The translations under genes and the position numbers were made by a program. Shown here piece by piece: positions 7,833 through 16,567 of a stretch of DNA of 64,000 nt (the stretch's first letter is position 1; every line of letters begins with the position of its first letter). Origin of the DNA: Oleispira sp036960605. Its GTDB lineage: Bacteria; Pseudomonadota; Gammaproteobacteria; Pseudomonadales; Oceanobacteraceae. Below the pieces are notes generated by a model. That model had not been told where the DNA came from. It did no database searches and was given only the letters and a program-made list of their open reading frames with translations. The DNA is taken from positions 186,001-250,000 of the forward strand of contig JBALXI010000001.1 of NCBI GenBank assembly GCA_036960605.1, given 5' to 3'.

Positions 7833-8981
7833 TTAAAAGACCAGATCAATAGCAACGGTGTAAAGCATGGCACTTTCACCTTTGGCGCCGTTAACGATTT
7901 CTTCATCATGATTTTGAATTTCAAATTTTAAAGCCGTGCTTGTGTCATAGTCATATCTTAGCCCAGCAATAATGCTATTTTGTTTATTTTCAAGACCTAA
8001 AGCTTTTTGAACATCACCTTCTAGACCACTGTCTAATTCGTTTTCAGTAGCGGTGTATGTCAGGTGTCCAACCAAATCATTAAAGCGTTTGCCAACTTTT
8101 ACTAGATAAGTCGTATTTGAGGTGAAAAAGGGAGTATCGGCAAAACCTTGGGTGTATTCCGCAATCGCACTTATGTCACCATTATCATAACCGGCCGCTA
8201 AGCCGTAAAATCCAAGCTCTTGACCTGTTAAGGCGAAATCAACGGCTATCTGATCAATATCGGCATCAATAGCAGCATCATTTGTCGGATTTAATAGTGG
8301 TTTAAGCGCGCTCACTCCAGCGACTGCTGCCGTATTTCCTGCGCCAAAACTCCCCGTGCCATCAGTCTCGATTTCTAATCTATGATACGAAGCCCTTAGG
8401 GTGAAATCTCCTGATGTGCTTGCTAGGGCTAAGCCAGTAAAGTTTTTAAGGTCTACCCCAGCACCACTTGGCGAGTAACGTCCATAGTAAAGCTGAGCGT
8501 TTGTATCCCAGCTGCCTAAAGAGAAGCGATAATTTAAATCGGCTCCATCTATTGATGAAAATGGGATGCTATAAACTTCAGAAGGAGGGCGTACCCAATC
8601 ATAGGCATAGCCTACTTCTAGAAAATCTGAATAATAAAAGAAAGGGACGCGAATACGACCTAGTCTCAAATCCAAATCTTCAGACGCAGCATAATTAACA
8701 TAAGCCCATGCAGATTCTGTCGCATAATCATCGGAACCACGCGATACGAGCTGACCTGTTACTGTGGTTTTATCGTTGACTTGCTTGCTAATCTGTAAAC
8801 CTAAAATAGTATCGTTTTTGAAATTGCCATTATTATCAAAACCATCAAGGGTTACATCGTTGTTGTCTAGCATACTCACGCCAACGCTTAGAAATCCATT
8901 GATGTTTAAGTCATTTGCTTGAGTCAGAGGGGATAGTGCTGCTATCGCCGCGAATGCGGACAATATCGAGATTTTATTCAT
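7833..8981 (-). CDS. Outer-membrane porin-like beta-barrel protein, copy 2
   Basis: A 382-residue protein with a signal peptide (about residues 1-22, ending T-Q-A), many alternating hydrophobic strands with G/Y/D-rich loops, and a C-terminal phenylalanine (…D-L-V-F), the classic outer-membrane insertion signal. The conserved stretch RLGRIRVPFFYYSDFLEVGY is shared almost unchanged with the paralogue at 9476-10669. AAGGA lies 6 nt before the ATG. The substrate is unknown; the PstS-like neighbour suggests that a solute captured in the periplasm enters through this pore (inference). Confidence 0.82.
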   Translation of the reverse strand: MNKISILSAFAAIAALSPLTQANDLNINGFLSVGVSMLDNNDVTLDGFDNNGNFKNDTILGLQISKQVNDKTTVTGQLVSRGSDDYATESAWAYVNYAASEDLDLRLGRIRVPFFYYSDFLEVGYAYDWVRPPSEVYSIPFSSIDGADLNYRFSLGSWDTNAQLYYGRYSPSGAGVDLKNFTGLALASTSGDFTLRASYHRLEIETDGTGSFGAGNTAAVAGVSALKPLLNPTNDAAIDADIDQIAVDFALTGQELGFYGLAAGYDNGDISAIAEYTQGFADTPFFTSNTTYLVKVGKRFNDLVGHLTYTATENELDSGLEGDVQKALGLENKQNSIIAGLRYDYDTSTALKFEIQNHDEEIVNGAKGESAMLYTVAIDLVF

Positions 8982-8998
8982 TATAAATCCTTATTATT

Positions 8999-9036
8999 AA
9001 TGATTAGAGAATAAATAGTATTATTCTCTAATCATT
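8999..9036 (-). repeat. Perfect 16-bp inverted repeat between cassette copies
   Basis: AATGATTAGAGAATAA (8999-9014) and its exact complement (9021-9036) flank a 6-nt loop. The hairpin starts a few bases after the stop codon of the first PstS-like gene and ends about 10 nt before the ribosome binding site of the second porin. No U tract follows on the transcribed strand, so an mRNA processing or stability hairpin is more likely than a full terminator. Confidence 0.8.
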
Positions 9037-9041
9037 CATGA

Positions 9042-9464
9042 TCAAAACTTATGAACAACTTTGACGGTATCGTCGACAACTGAGGAGTCTACATAGCCAA
9101 TGATATTTGGATTATTGGCTACGAGTTGCTTAACAGCAGCATCATTGCCGGATTGTTTAGGTGGGGTGCCTTTTCCTGTGAAGATTAAGCGAGACCAGTA
9201 GGATTTTAACTGGCTGGACGATTTACCTAAAATCGTGCTGTTAAAAGCATTTCGAGCAGCAGCGCCATCGTCTTGGTCGATGGGTACAGCTTGAGATCCA
9301 TCGGGGAAGCTTTTAGTTTTCCCTAGGAATATTTTGCCAACGGTTGCCTGATCGATTGCTGTATTTGGATTGTTATTGCTAACGATCACTGATATTTCAG
9401 CATTTGCAAGGCTAGAGGCCAGACCGATAAGGAGTATGGAGCATGAGTGCTTTAGTATTTTCAT
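9042..9464 (-). CDS. Short periplasmic PstS-like protein, copy 1
   Basis: A 140-residue paralogue of the protein at 7399-7821, with a signal peptide (residues 1-22, ending A-N-A) and the same core, including K-I-F-L-G-K-T-K, PIDQDDG, GKSSSQLKSYWSRLIFTGKG and the C-terminal K-F. AGGAG stands 7 nt upstream of the ATG. It is placed 11 nt after the upstream porin, an arrangement repeated exactly in the second cassette. Predicted periplasmic; ligand unknown, and a phosphate link rests only on distant family resemblance. Confidence 0.8.
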   Translation of the reverse strand: MKILKHSCSILLIGLASSLANAEISVIVSNNNPNTAIDQATVGKIFLGKTKSFPDGSQAVPIDQDDGAAARNAFNSTILGKSSSQLKSYWSRLIFTGKGTPPKQSGNDAAVKQLVANNPNIIGYVDSSVVDDTVKVVHKF

Positions 9465-9475
9465 TGTCTTTCTCC

Positions 9476-10669
9476 TTAAAAAACTACGTCTACAGCAACG
9501 CTGTATAGGGTTGCAGAATCGCCATCAGCGCCAAGTGCGGTTTTTTCATCGTTGTTTTGAATTTCTAATTTCAACGCGGTACCTGAATCATAATCGTAAC
9601 GTAAGCCAACGATTATGCTGCTTTGTTCTGATTCTAAAGGCAGTTGCTTTTGAATTTCTCCTTCCTTCCCAGAATCAAAGCTATCCTTTTCTGTTGTATA
9701 GGTTAAATGGGGGGTGAAATCTCCGACCCGAGCAGCAACTCCGATGAGCCATGCTTGGTCATCTAAAAATAACGAAGATTCGTGTTCCAGTGCAGTCCAT
9801 TCCATCACGGCGCTGTATGTTCCGTCATCGTATGTAAAAGCGGCTTCCACAAATTGGCTGGTTTGCCCTGTGAAATTGAAGTCTTCAGCAGCGCTTGTAT
9901 CGCCAACGCCCGTTAGTCCGGCAAGTGCGGCATTCCCTGTGGCTGTACCAACATCGACACCATCAGGTACTAAGCCAATTGCTCCTGCGGCACCGACTGC
10001 AGCACCAAGAGCCGTTGTTGTATCGGTGGTGTCCATGATTATTTCGGCTTGATGGTAGCTAAGGCGAGTGCCGAAATTCCCCATGTTTGTCGTTAGTGCT
10101 AAGCCTGCGAAATTTCGATAATCTGATGCGTATACATCGGTACCTGTATTAAAATCACCTTGAAAGCGACCATAATAAACTTGAACGCTGCCATCTATGC
10201 TGCCAGAGCTAAAGCGCTGAGTTAAGTCCACTCCATCAAGTGAAGAGAAAGGCACGCGATAGACTTCGCTAGGGGGACGGATCCAATTGAAGGCGTAACC
10301 AACTTCCAGAAAATCAGAATATTGAAAGAAGGGGATGCGTAAACGGCCCATACGTAAATCTAGATCATCATTAGCTGCATATGTGACAAAAGCCCAAGCA
10401 GCTTCTGTAGAGTAATCATCACTGCCGCGTGAAACTAATTGACCTGTTGCAGAGGTAGAATCATTTACTTGCTTCTGAATTTGTAAGCCTAAAACCGTAT
10501 CGTTTTTAAAACCGCCTTGGTTATCAGCTCCTGCTATCGATGCTTTATTATCATCCAGCATACTGGCGCCGACGCTTAGGAAGCCATTTATATTCAGATC
10601 ACTAGCCATAGCGGGCGAGGCAATCGCTAGTGCTAAAAGAGAGGGGGCCCAATGTGTTTTTGTTCTCAT
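9476..10669 (-). CDS. Outer-membrane porin-like beta-barrel protein, copy 1
   Basis: A 397-residue paralogue of the porin at 7833-8981, with a signal peptide (cleavage after about A-M-A), the shared N-terminal mature sequence DLNINGFLSVGASMLDDN and a C-terminal V-V-F. It differs mainly by longer central loops rich in alanine and glycine (around residues 190-250). I place the start at the ATG 10669, 8 nt after AAAGAG; an in-frame GTG at 10678 would add three residues. It is the first gene of a four-gene minus-strand unit and is divergent from malate synthase, sharing a 292-bp control region. Confidence 0.82.
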   Translation of the reverse strand: MRTKTHWAPSLLALAIASPAMASDLNINGFLSVGASMLDDNKASIAGADNQGGFKNDTVLGLQIQKQVNDSTSATGQLVSRGSDDYSTEAAWAFVTYAANDDLDLRMGRLRIPFFQYSDFLEVGYAFNWIRPPSEVYRVPFSSLDGVDLTQRFSSGSIDGSVQVYYGRFQGDFNTGTDVYASDYRNFAGLALTTNMGNFGTRLSYHQAEIIMDTTDTTTALGAAVGAAGAIGLVPDGVDVGTATGNAALAGLTGVGDTSAAEDFNFTGQTSQFVEAAFTYDDGTYSAVMEWTALEHESSLFLDDQAWLIGVAARVGDFTPHLTYTTEKDSFDSGKEGEIQKQLPLESEQSSIIVGLRYDYDSGTALKLEIQNNDEKTALGADGDSATLYSVAVDVVF

Positions 10670-10961
10670 AGTCTTCACTCTTTGGTTGTCTATATTTCAA
10701 CTCTAGTAAAATTTTGTATATTTACAAATAATTGCATTAATGCGGTGCACGATCCTGTACTCGAGAAAATACGTCTATTTTTGTGCGCGATATAAACCAG
10801 TACTGAAACTCAAGGTCTGTCGTGGAAGCGGTTGTTATTTTGCTGTATCATTTGCGCCACAATTTTCAAGTGTTTCTTTCTTTGTTAAGAAGGCACTGTT
10901 TTATCTTTGTTTCCTTTGTTATTGATGGAAACTGACTTAATTGAGTTTTTGAGGCTATAAA
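10670..10961. promoter_or_regulatory. Divergent control region between porin copy 1 and glcB
   Basis: This gene-free stretch must hold promoters for both directions. Dyads visible are TTTGTA-TATT-TACAAA (10713-10728) and GCATTAATGC (10734-10743), close to the porin side. I could not identify a convincing sigma-70 pair for either gene, nor a recognisable operator of a known regulator. Confidence 0.4.
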
Positions 10962-13136
10962 ATGACTGAGTACGTTCAAAGTGGTGGCATTCAAGTTGCC
11001 AAAGAGCTATACGATTTTATTAACGACCAAGCGATTCCGGGTACTGGTCTTGAAGCACAAGATTTTTGGGCTAAGTTCGATAAGCTTGCTAACGAACTAG
11101 CCCCTAAAAACCGCGCGCTTTTGGCTAAGCGTGAAGATTTACAAGCTAAAATCGATGCGTACCATACTGAACGTGCGGCTCAGCCTCATAACGCTGTTGA
11201 ATACAAAGCGTTCTTGCAAGAAATTGGTTACCTAGTACCTACCGGTGAAGATTTCGCTGCAACGACCGTTAACGTAGAGCCAGAAATCGCTAAAATGGCC
11301 GGTCCGCAGTTAGTTGTACCGATCATGAATGCCCGTTTTGCATTGAACGCTTCTAACGCACGCTGGGGCTCTTTATACGATGCTCTTTACGGTACTAAAG
11401 CAATATCTGAAGAAGATGGCGCTACTAAAGGCCCTGGTTACAATCAGGTTCGTGGCGACAAAGTTATCGCTTATGCTCGTGGCTTCTTAAATGATTCTGC
11501 ACCTTTGGCTGCTGGCGATCACGCTGATAGCACTAGCTATGCAATTGTTGATGGGGCACTGCAGGTTACTTTAAAAGACGGCTCGAAAACTGGCCTTAAC
11601 GATGCTGGCAAGCTACAAGGCTTTGTAGGCGATGCGGCTGCTCCTACCGGTATTCTTTTGCAAAATAACGGTCTACGTTTTGAGCTTCAATTCGATGCCA
11701 CCAGCCCAATCGGTTCTACTGATGCGACTGGCATGAAAGATATCCTAATGGAATCTGCTTTAACAACCATTATGGATTGTGAAGATTCTGTAGCCTGTGT
11801 TGATGGCGAAGATAAAGTTGTCGCATATGGCAACTGGTTAGGCCTTATGAAAGGTGATCTTTCAGTTGAAGTGAAAAAGGGCGCAAGCTCTTTCACTCGT
11901 AAGATGAATCCTGATCGTGAATACATGGGTGTAAATGGCGAGACTTTCTCTGTGAAAGGTCGTTCTATGTTGTTCATCCGTAACGTGGGTCACTTGATGA
12001 CTAACCCTGCGATCTTATTGGCTGACGGTGCTGAAGTACCTGAAGGCATTATGGACGCAATGATGAGCGTGATGATTGCGATGCACGACCTGAAAGGTAA
12101 TGCACCGTTCCAGAACTCTACTACCGGTTCTGTCAACATCGTTAAGCCTAAGATGCACGGCCCTGAAGAAGTGGCTTTTGCTAACGATATTTTCGCCGCG
12201 GTTGAAGATGCATTAGGTCTTCCTCGTTTTACAGTTAAAATGGGTATCATGGATGAAGAGCGTCGCACTACGGTTAACTTGAAAGAGTGTATCCGCGCCG
12301 CCGCAGATCGTGTTGTATTCATCAATACGGGTTTCTTAGACCGTACCGGTGATGAACTTCATACGTCTATGTTAGCGGGCCCGTTTGTTCCTAAAACTGT
12401 GATGAAGCAGCAAACTTGGATTGGCGCTTACGAAGATTGGAACGTTGATACCGGTCTAGAGACAGGCCTTTCTGGTCGTGCTCAAATCGGTAAAGGCATG
12501 TGGCCTATCCCGGATGAAATGGGTCAGATGATGGAGCAGAAAATAGCTCATCCTAAATCTGGTGCAAACACAGCTTGGGTTCCGTCGCCAACAGCGGCTA
12601 CTTTGCACGCGATGCATTATCATACAGTCGACGTTTTTGCGGTTCAAGAAGGTCTTAAGACCCGTAAGCACGCTTCTGTTGATGATATCTTAACTATTCC
12701 TCTAATGGATGATGCGCAGAAAGCGGCTTTGACTGCTGAGCAAATCCAAACTGAAGTTGATAACAACTGTCAGGGTTTATTGGGTTATGTTGTGCGTTGG
12801 GTTGATGCGGGTATCGGTTGCTCTAAAGTTCCAGATATCAATAACGTTGGCTTGATGGAAGATCGCGCGACTTTGCGTATCTCTTCTCAGCACCTAACTA
12901 ACTGGTTAGAGCACGGTATCTGCAGTGAAGAGCAGATCAAAGAATCCTTGCAGCGTATGGCAGCAATTGTTGATGGTCAGAATGCAAATGATCCAACGTA
13001 CATTGCTATGGCACCTGGTTTTGATGGTATCGCTTTCCAAGCGGCATCGGATCTTATCTTCAAAGGTAAGACTCAGCCAAGCGGTTATACTGAACCACTA
13101 CTTCACGCTTACCGTTTGAAGTATAAAGCTCAGTAA
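10962..13136 (+). CDS. glcB: Malate synthase G
   Basis: Condenses glyoxylate and acetyl-CoA to malate (glyoxylate shunt or glycolate use), in the cytoplasm. At 724 residues it has the length of the monomeric G isoform rather than the shorter A isoform. Family motifs are DCEDSVACVD (around residue 271, acidic magnesium/substrate region), VGHLMTNPAILL, and WVPSPTAATLHAMHYH toward the C terminus. GAGG lies about 9 nt before the ATG. It is monocistronic, followed by a strong terminator. No isocitrate lyase is present in the window. Codon usage looks biased toward preferred codons, consistent with high expression. Confidence 0.97.
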   Translation: MTEYVQSGGIQVAKELYDFINDQAIPGTGLEAQDFWAKFDKLANELAPKNRALLAKREDLQAKIDAYHTERAAQPHNAVEYKAFLQEIGYLVPTGEDFAATTVNVEPEIAKMAGPQLVVPIMNARFALNASNARWGSLYDALYGTKAISEEDGATKGPGYNQVRGDKVIAYARGFLNDSAPLAAGDHADSTSYAIVDGALQVTLKDGSKTGLNDAGKLQGFVGDAAAPTGILLQNNGLRFELQFDATSPIGSTDATGMKDILMESALTTIMDCEDSVACVDGEDKVVAYGNWLGLMKGDLSVEVKKGASSFTRKMNPDREYMGVNGETFSVKGRSMLFIRNVGHLMTNPAILLADGAEVPEGIMDAMMSVMIAMHDLKGNAPFQNSTTGSVNIVKPKMHGPEEVAFANDIFAAVEDALGLPRFTVKMGIMDEERRTTVNLKECIRAAADRVVFINTGFLDRTGDELHTSMLAGPFVPKTVMKQQTWIGAYEDWNVDTGLETGLSGRAQIGKGMWPIPDEMGQMMEQKIAHPKSGANTAWVPSPTAATLHAMHYHTVDVFAVQEGLKTRKHASVDDILTIPLMDDAQKAALTAEQIQTEVDNNCQGLLGYVVRWVDAGIGCSKVPDINNVGLMEDRATLRISSQHLTNWLEHGICSEEQIKESLQRMAAIVDGQNANDPTYIAMAPGFDGIAFQAASDLIFKGKTQPSGYTEPLLHAYRLKYKAQ

Positions 13137-13191
13137 TGGGTCTTCTTAAGACTTAAGCTACAGAGTTAATGATTCATTTTGAATGAATTAT

Positions 13192-13219
13192 AAAAAGCCC
13201 AGCATTGCTGGGCTTTTTT
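13192..13219 (+). terminator. glcB terminator
   Basis: A 12-bp stem AAAAAGCCCAGC / GCTGGGCTTTTT with a 3-nt loop, followed by T residues, about 55 nt after the glcB stop. Confidence 0.9.
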
Positions 13220-13318
13220 GTGCCTTGTATTCATGGGGTTAACGGGTAAAACTTGAGTAAATCAAAATATATTTCACCTCAAATAGCGAGCCCTGGGTTA
13301 AACTGAGTGAAAATAATA

Positions 13319-16300
13319 ATGAGTCTGACTAACATGCCGTCGAATTTTACCGTGTTACTGTTTCTATTGATCTCAATCTTAGTATCTGCTTGTTCAGGTA
13401 ATAGCAGCTCTAGAAGCACCTCTATACCGGATACATTGAACATTGTCGTTGGCGTAGTCCAGTCAGGAAATGCGGATAATGTCGCCGTGCAAGGTGTGGC
13501 AGTGACGGTGAATGGTCAGCTAACCCTTGATGAAGAAACAGGGGCATTGACGGGTGTGCAAACGACAACCGACTCTCGTGGTCGCTTTGCCATCGGACTC
13601 GATTATGACGATCCTTCCGCTATTATTTTATTCGCACGTGGGAGTGAAGTCTCAGCCGAAAATGAAGTCACTCTGATTCAATGCAAACTGCCACAAGGTT
13701 GTCCGACGAAACAGGGTTTTAGCAATGAAATTACTAGGATTGCTTTTTCTGACAATTACCGAACTGAATATTATTATGATTATGTCGTTAATGAGGAAGA
13801 AGATGAGCTTCCTGCGACGGATGACGAGTTCAGCGCTTATGATAGAACCTTATGGTCGGCAGCTTTAGAAATTGCTGCAGAAGGGCAATTCATTAACATT
13901 AACGCCGTGACTGATATAGCAGGAGCCTTTAGCTTTTCCACCTATGTTAATGATGGAACTGGGGTTTGTAATGCGCAACAGTGTGATGCTAATCAGCAAG
14001 CTCCTGGTTACTTTAGTAAGTACGGCATTATGAAGGCAAATACCCAGGTGTCTAACTTAATTGGTATTTCAGATATAATTTCAGTAGAGCCTGCTGATAT
14101 CACTAGTTTGGATACGATATCTGCAACTTCTTCGAGTAATCTTCAAGCCAGTATTCGTTATGGTGCTTTGATTGCGGCCTTGCAACAGATTCAATTGACC
14201 TATGATAACGGCTTAGCGGATAGAACTGAGCGCCGTTTTCGTCGAGTCCTTAATAGCCAGTTCTCTCACAATCGTGGGCAGTTATATCAAAAAGATGCGC
14301 CACTTTTTTATGATAAGGTTAAGCAAGAGGATGTTGAGTACGTTTTAACCAAAGAGCTTTGGTTTACTACGGCCAAAGACATATTGACTGCGGCTAATAC
14401 TCATTTTGTTGATCTAAACAAAGTCTTACCGATAGAAGTAGGCAGTGTGATTTCTGCATTTCAACTTGAGCTACTAAGCCTTGAAGCGGGTAAGCTAACT
14501 CAAGCCACTCCCTTAATCAGTGAAAGTATTGCTGACAGCTATAATAACGAAATCGATTTTACCAAGGCTATGTTGAAGCACCTGGTATCCGCTGCTGATG
14601 AATTTAGTAATCCTGAATATCGTGCCAAAGCAAAAGCGTATCAGCAGCAATTACTCGAAATAGGGGATGAGGTCAGTCCTGCATTTAATATTATTACCAG
14701 TAGCTTGCTGGACATTTACGGCTACTACTTATCTTGTACTCATACCAGTTGTGATGCTGCGAATTCATGGCATACGTTCAATACTGATTTCGATGCGGCA
14801 AATAAAACATTAACCCTAACGTTTTCTGCGGCAGAAGGTGACCAGCTGGTGATATCCCAGCGTGTGGTCGATTTGATTACCGATGATGCTAATGATACGC
14901 CGACTGAATCTTTGGCTATCGATGTGGTATTTAAAGGCGTACTAAAAAAAGATAAGTTAACGATAATAACGGATTTCAGTGAAGAAAAGCGCGGTGATGC
15001 GAGTCTGCGTATTTCATATAATGAAATCGTTACTCAGGTAATGCCAGATGCTGCGCTGGCTGACAGTAATTCTTCTATGCCTACTGCAGGTCAAATTTAT
15101 CCTGTGGCTTATGAATTTAGCTTTACCTCTCTAGAAATGAAATATCAGCCTGAGGATGCGGCAAAGGAATTAACAGTTCAAGGCGCGTATTCTTGGTTAC
15201 TGCGCGGAGTTAAAGACGTACGTGATAAGAATGCCCCAACAAAATACAATTTAAATAACCTTACACTGGTGATGAATGTATCGGGTCCTGAGCTGGGTCT
15301 GCTTAACGAAGACGCTTTGACCGATAATGTGGTTATGAGTCTCGTTGCGAGTGGCTTCAATACTTCAAATTATTATCCTGATTCTACCTTCCCTGAGTGG
15401 GATAACTATTTTGTGCCAGCTGAAGGTCATCGCTTTGGTGCGAACAGTGGTATCGATATTCTTGAAACTTCAATAATCGATTATACATTCCCAAAAATAA
15501 ATGCCGATGGCAGTTCAGTCACGGGGGCTATTGTTGATGGTATTGTCGTTGCAGGTAAAGACACGCTTGTAAAAGTATTAAGGTTCGATTATTTACACTC
15601 AGGCTCGGCGGCGTTTGTTGTTTATCCGGCGGGTGCTGATAGTCAATATTTAGGCCTATTATGTTCAATTACCCCGCAAAATGAACCGTATTTTGAACTG
15701 GGTCAAATTTCTAATATCGGCACGCCAAATTCTAGTGGAGCGGATCCTGCTAGTGTTTTTGATTGTATCTCACAGAGTTTTTATGAAGGCGAGGCAACGG
15801 TCAATAATTTCATTAATCAACTATGGGATTTAGACCCTCAGGTTAAAGATTTTATTCGTGCAATCAATGTTATAGGAGAGGGGGTTTATTTTGCTGATCT
15901 TATTGCTGTAGGAGAAACTAGACTGCCAGTATTTGCGGCGGGGAAAGCTCAGTTTACCGGTACTATGCAAGCCCCGGCGATGCTAGGGATAGATAATATT
16001 CGATTACAAATACGGCCGCAGCTAGTTAATTCAAGCAATACTGCCAAGCTAGCGGAAGTGGCGTTGGATTTGAATTTGGTAAGGCCGACGGCCAGCTCGA
16101 TCAATCTTGGACTGTTCATCGCTTATAATCCTGATCAAATTTTAAATACAGACGATGGTCTACCTGTCGTGGCTGCTGGCGATGATGTTGAGAGTTATTA
16201 TGTGGCTTTTAAAACATTAGCGAATGGGAATGAAATTGGTGAGTTTATCTTTAACTGGTATGGGGCTCAGTTAATCGATGGTGGCGACGGCTCTAAATAT

Positions 16301-16567
16301 TTACAAGATTATGATTCAAGTAACCCAGCGCCGAAAGAAGATTTCCTGTTTAATTTAGGCACCGATGTTGCCTATGGTGAGACCGATGCTAATGCCGGTT
16401 ATACCCGTTGTGGATTTGTTTTTTCTGGCGATGATAGTGAACGCGACTGTCAGGCGATTGCCTATCTTACTTTTAGAGGTTTGGTCACCGGCACCCTTCG
16501 TGAAGAGCGTGAAGGGGTCTATGTCGCTCGCTTTATTGATGGTAGTTGGATGGTGGTAGGGAATTGA
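13319..16567 (+). CDS. Large lipoprotein of unknown function
   Basis: A 1082-residue protein I do not recognise. It starts with a lipoprotein signal peptide with lipobox V-S-A-C (Cys at about residue 25), followed by a Ser-rich linker. Residues about 35-120 look like a carboxypeptidase-regulatory-like or Ig-like beta domain (…TTTDSRGRF…). Cysteine pairs (C-x6-C, C-x4-C, C-x4-C) are scattered through the exported part and may form disulfides. The rest is predicted mixed beta with long acidic loops. The start is set at ATG 13319; a GTG at 13307 is the alternative. It overlaps the next gene by 4 nt, so the two are expressed together. Likely anchored in the outer membrane, possibly surface exposed (inference). 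Confidence 0.7.
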   Translation: MSLTNMPSNFTVLLFLLISILVSACSGNSSSRSTSIPDTLNIVVGVVQSGNADNVAVQGVAVTVNGQLTLDEETGALTGVQTTTDSRGRFAIGLDYDDPSAIILFARGSEVSAENEVTLIQCKLPQGCPTKQGFSNEITRIAFSDNYRTEYYYDYVVNEEEDELPATDDEFSAYDRTLWSAALEIAAEGQFININAVTDIAGAFSFSTYVNDGTGVCNAQQCDANQQAPGYFSKYGIMKANTQVSNLIGISDIISVEPADITSLDTISATSSSNLQASIRYGALIAALQQIQLTYDNGLADRTERRFRRVLNSQFSHNRGQLYQKDAPLFYDKVKQEDVEYVLTKELWFTTAKDILTAANTHFVDLNKVLPIEVGSVISAFQLELLSLEAGKLTQATPLISESIADSYNNEIDFTKAMLKHLVSAADEFSNPEYRAKAKAYQQQLLEIGDEVSPAFNIITSSLLDIYGYYLSCTHTSCDAANSWHTFNTDFDAANKTLTLTFSAAEGDQLVISQRVVDLITDDANDTPTESLAIDVVFKGVLKKDKLTIITDFSEEKRGDASLRISYNEIVTQVMPDAALADSNSSMPTAGQIYPVAYEFSFTSLEMKYQPEDAAKELTVQGAYSWLLRGVKDVRDKNAPTKYNLNNLTLVMNVSGPELGLLNEDALTDNVVMSLVASGFNTSNYYPDSTFPEWDNYFVPAEGHRFGANSGIDILETSIIDYTFPKINADGSSVTGAIVDGIVVAGKDTLVKVLRFDYLHSGSAAFVVYPAGADSQYLGLLCSITPQNEPYFELGQISNIGTPNSSGADPASVFDCISQSFYEGEATVNNFINQLWDLDPQVKDFIRAINVIGEGVYFADLIAVGETRLPVFAAGKAQFTGTMQAPAMLGIDNIRLQIRPQLVNSSNTAKLAEVALDLNLVRPTASSINLGLFIAYNPDQILNTDDGLPVVAAGDDVESYYVAFKTLANGNEIGEFIFNWYGAQLIDGGDGSKYLQDYDSSNPAPKEDFLFNLGTDVAYGETDANAGYTRCGFVFSGDDSERDCQAIAYLTFRGLVTGTLREEREGVYVARFIDGSWMVVGN

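Noticed and set aside
10740..10925. 61-residue open frame in the porin/glcB gap
   Set aside because: Cysteine- and phenylalanine-rich with no ribosome binding site; fits chance in a control region.
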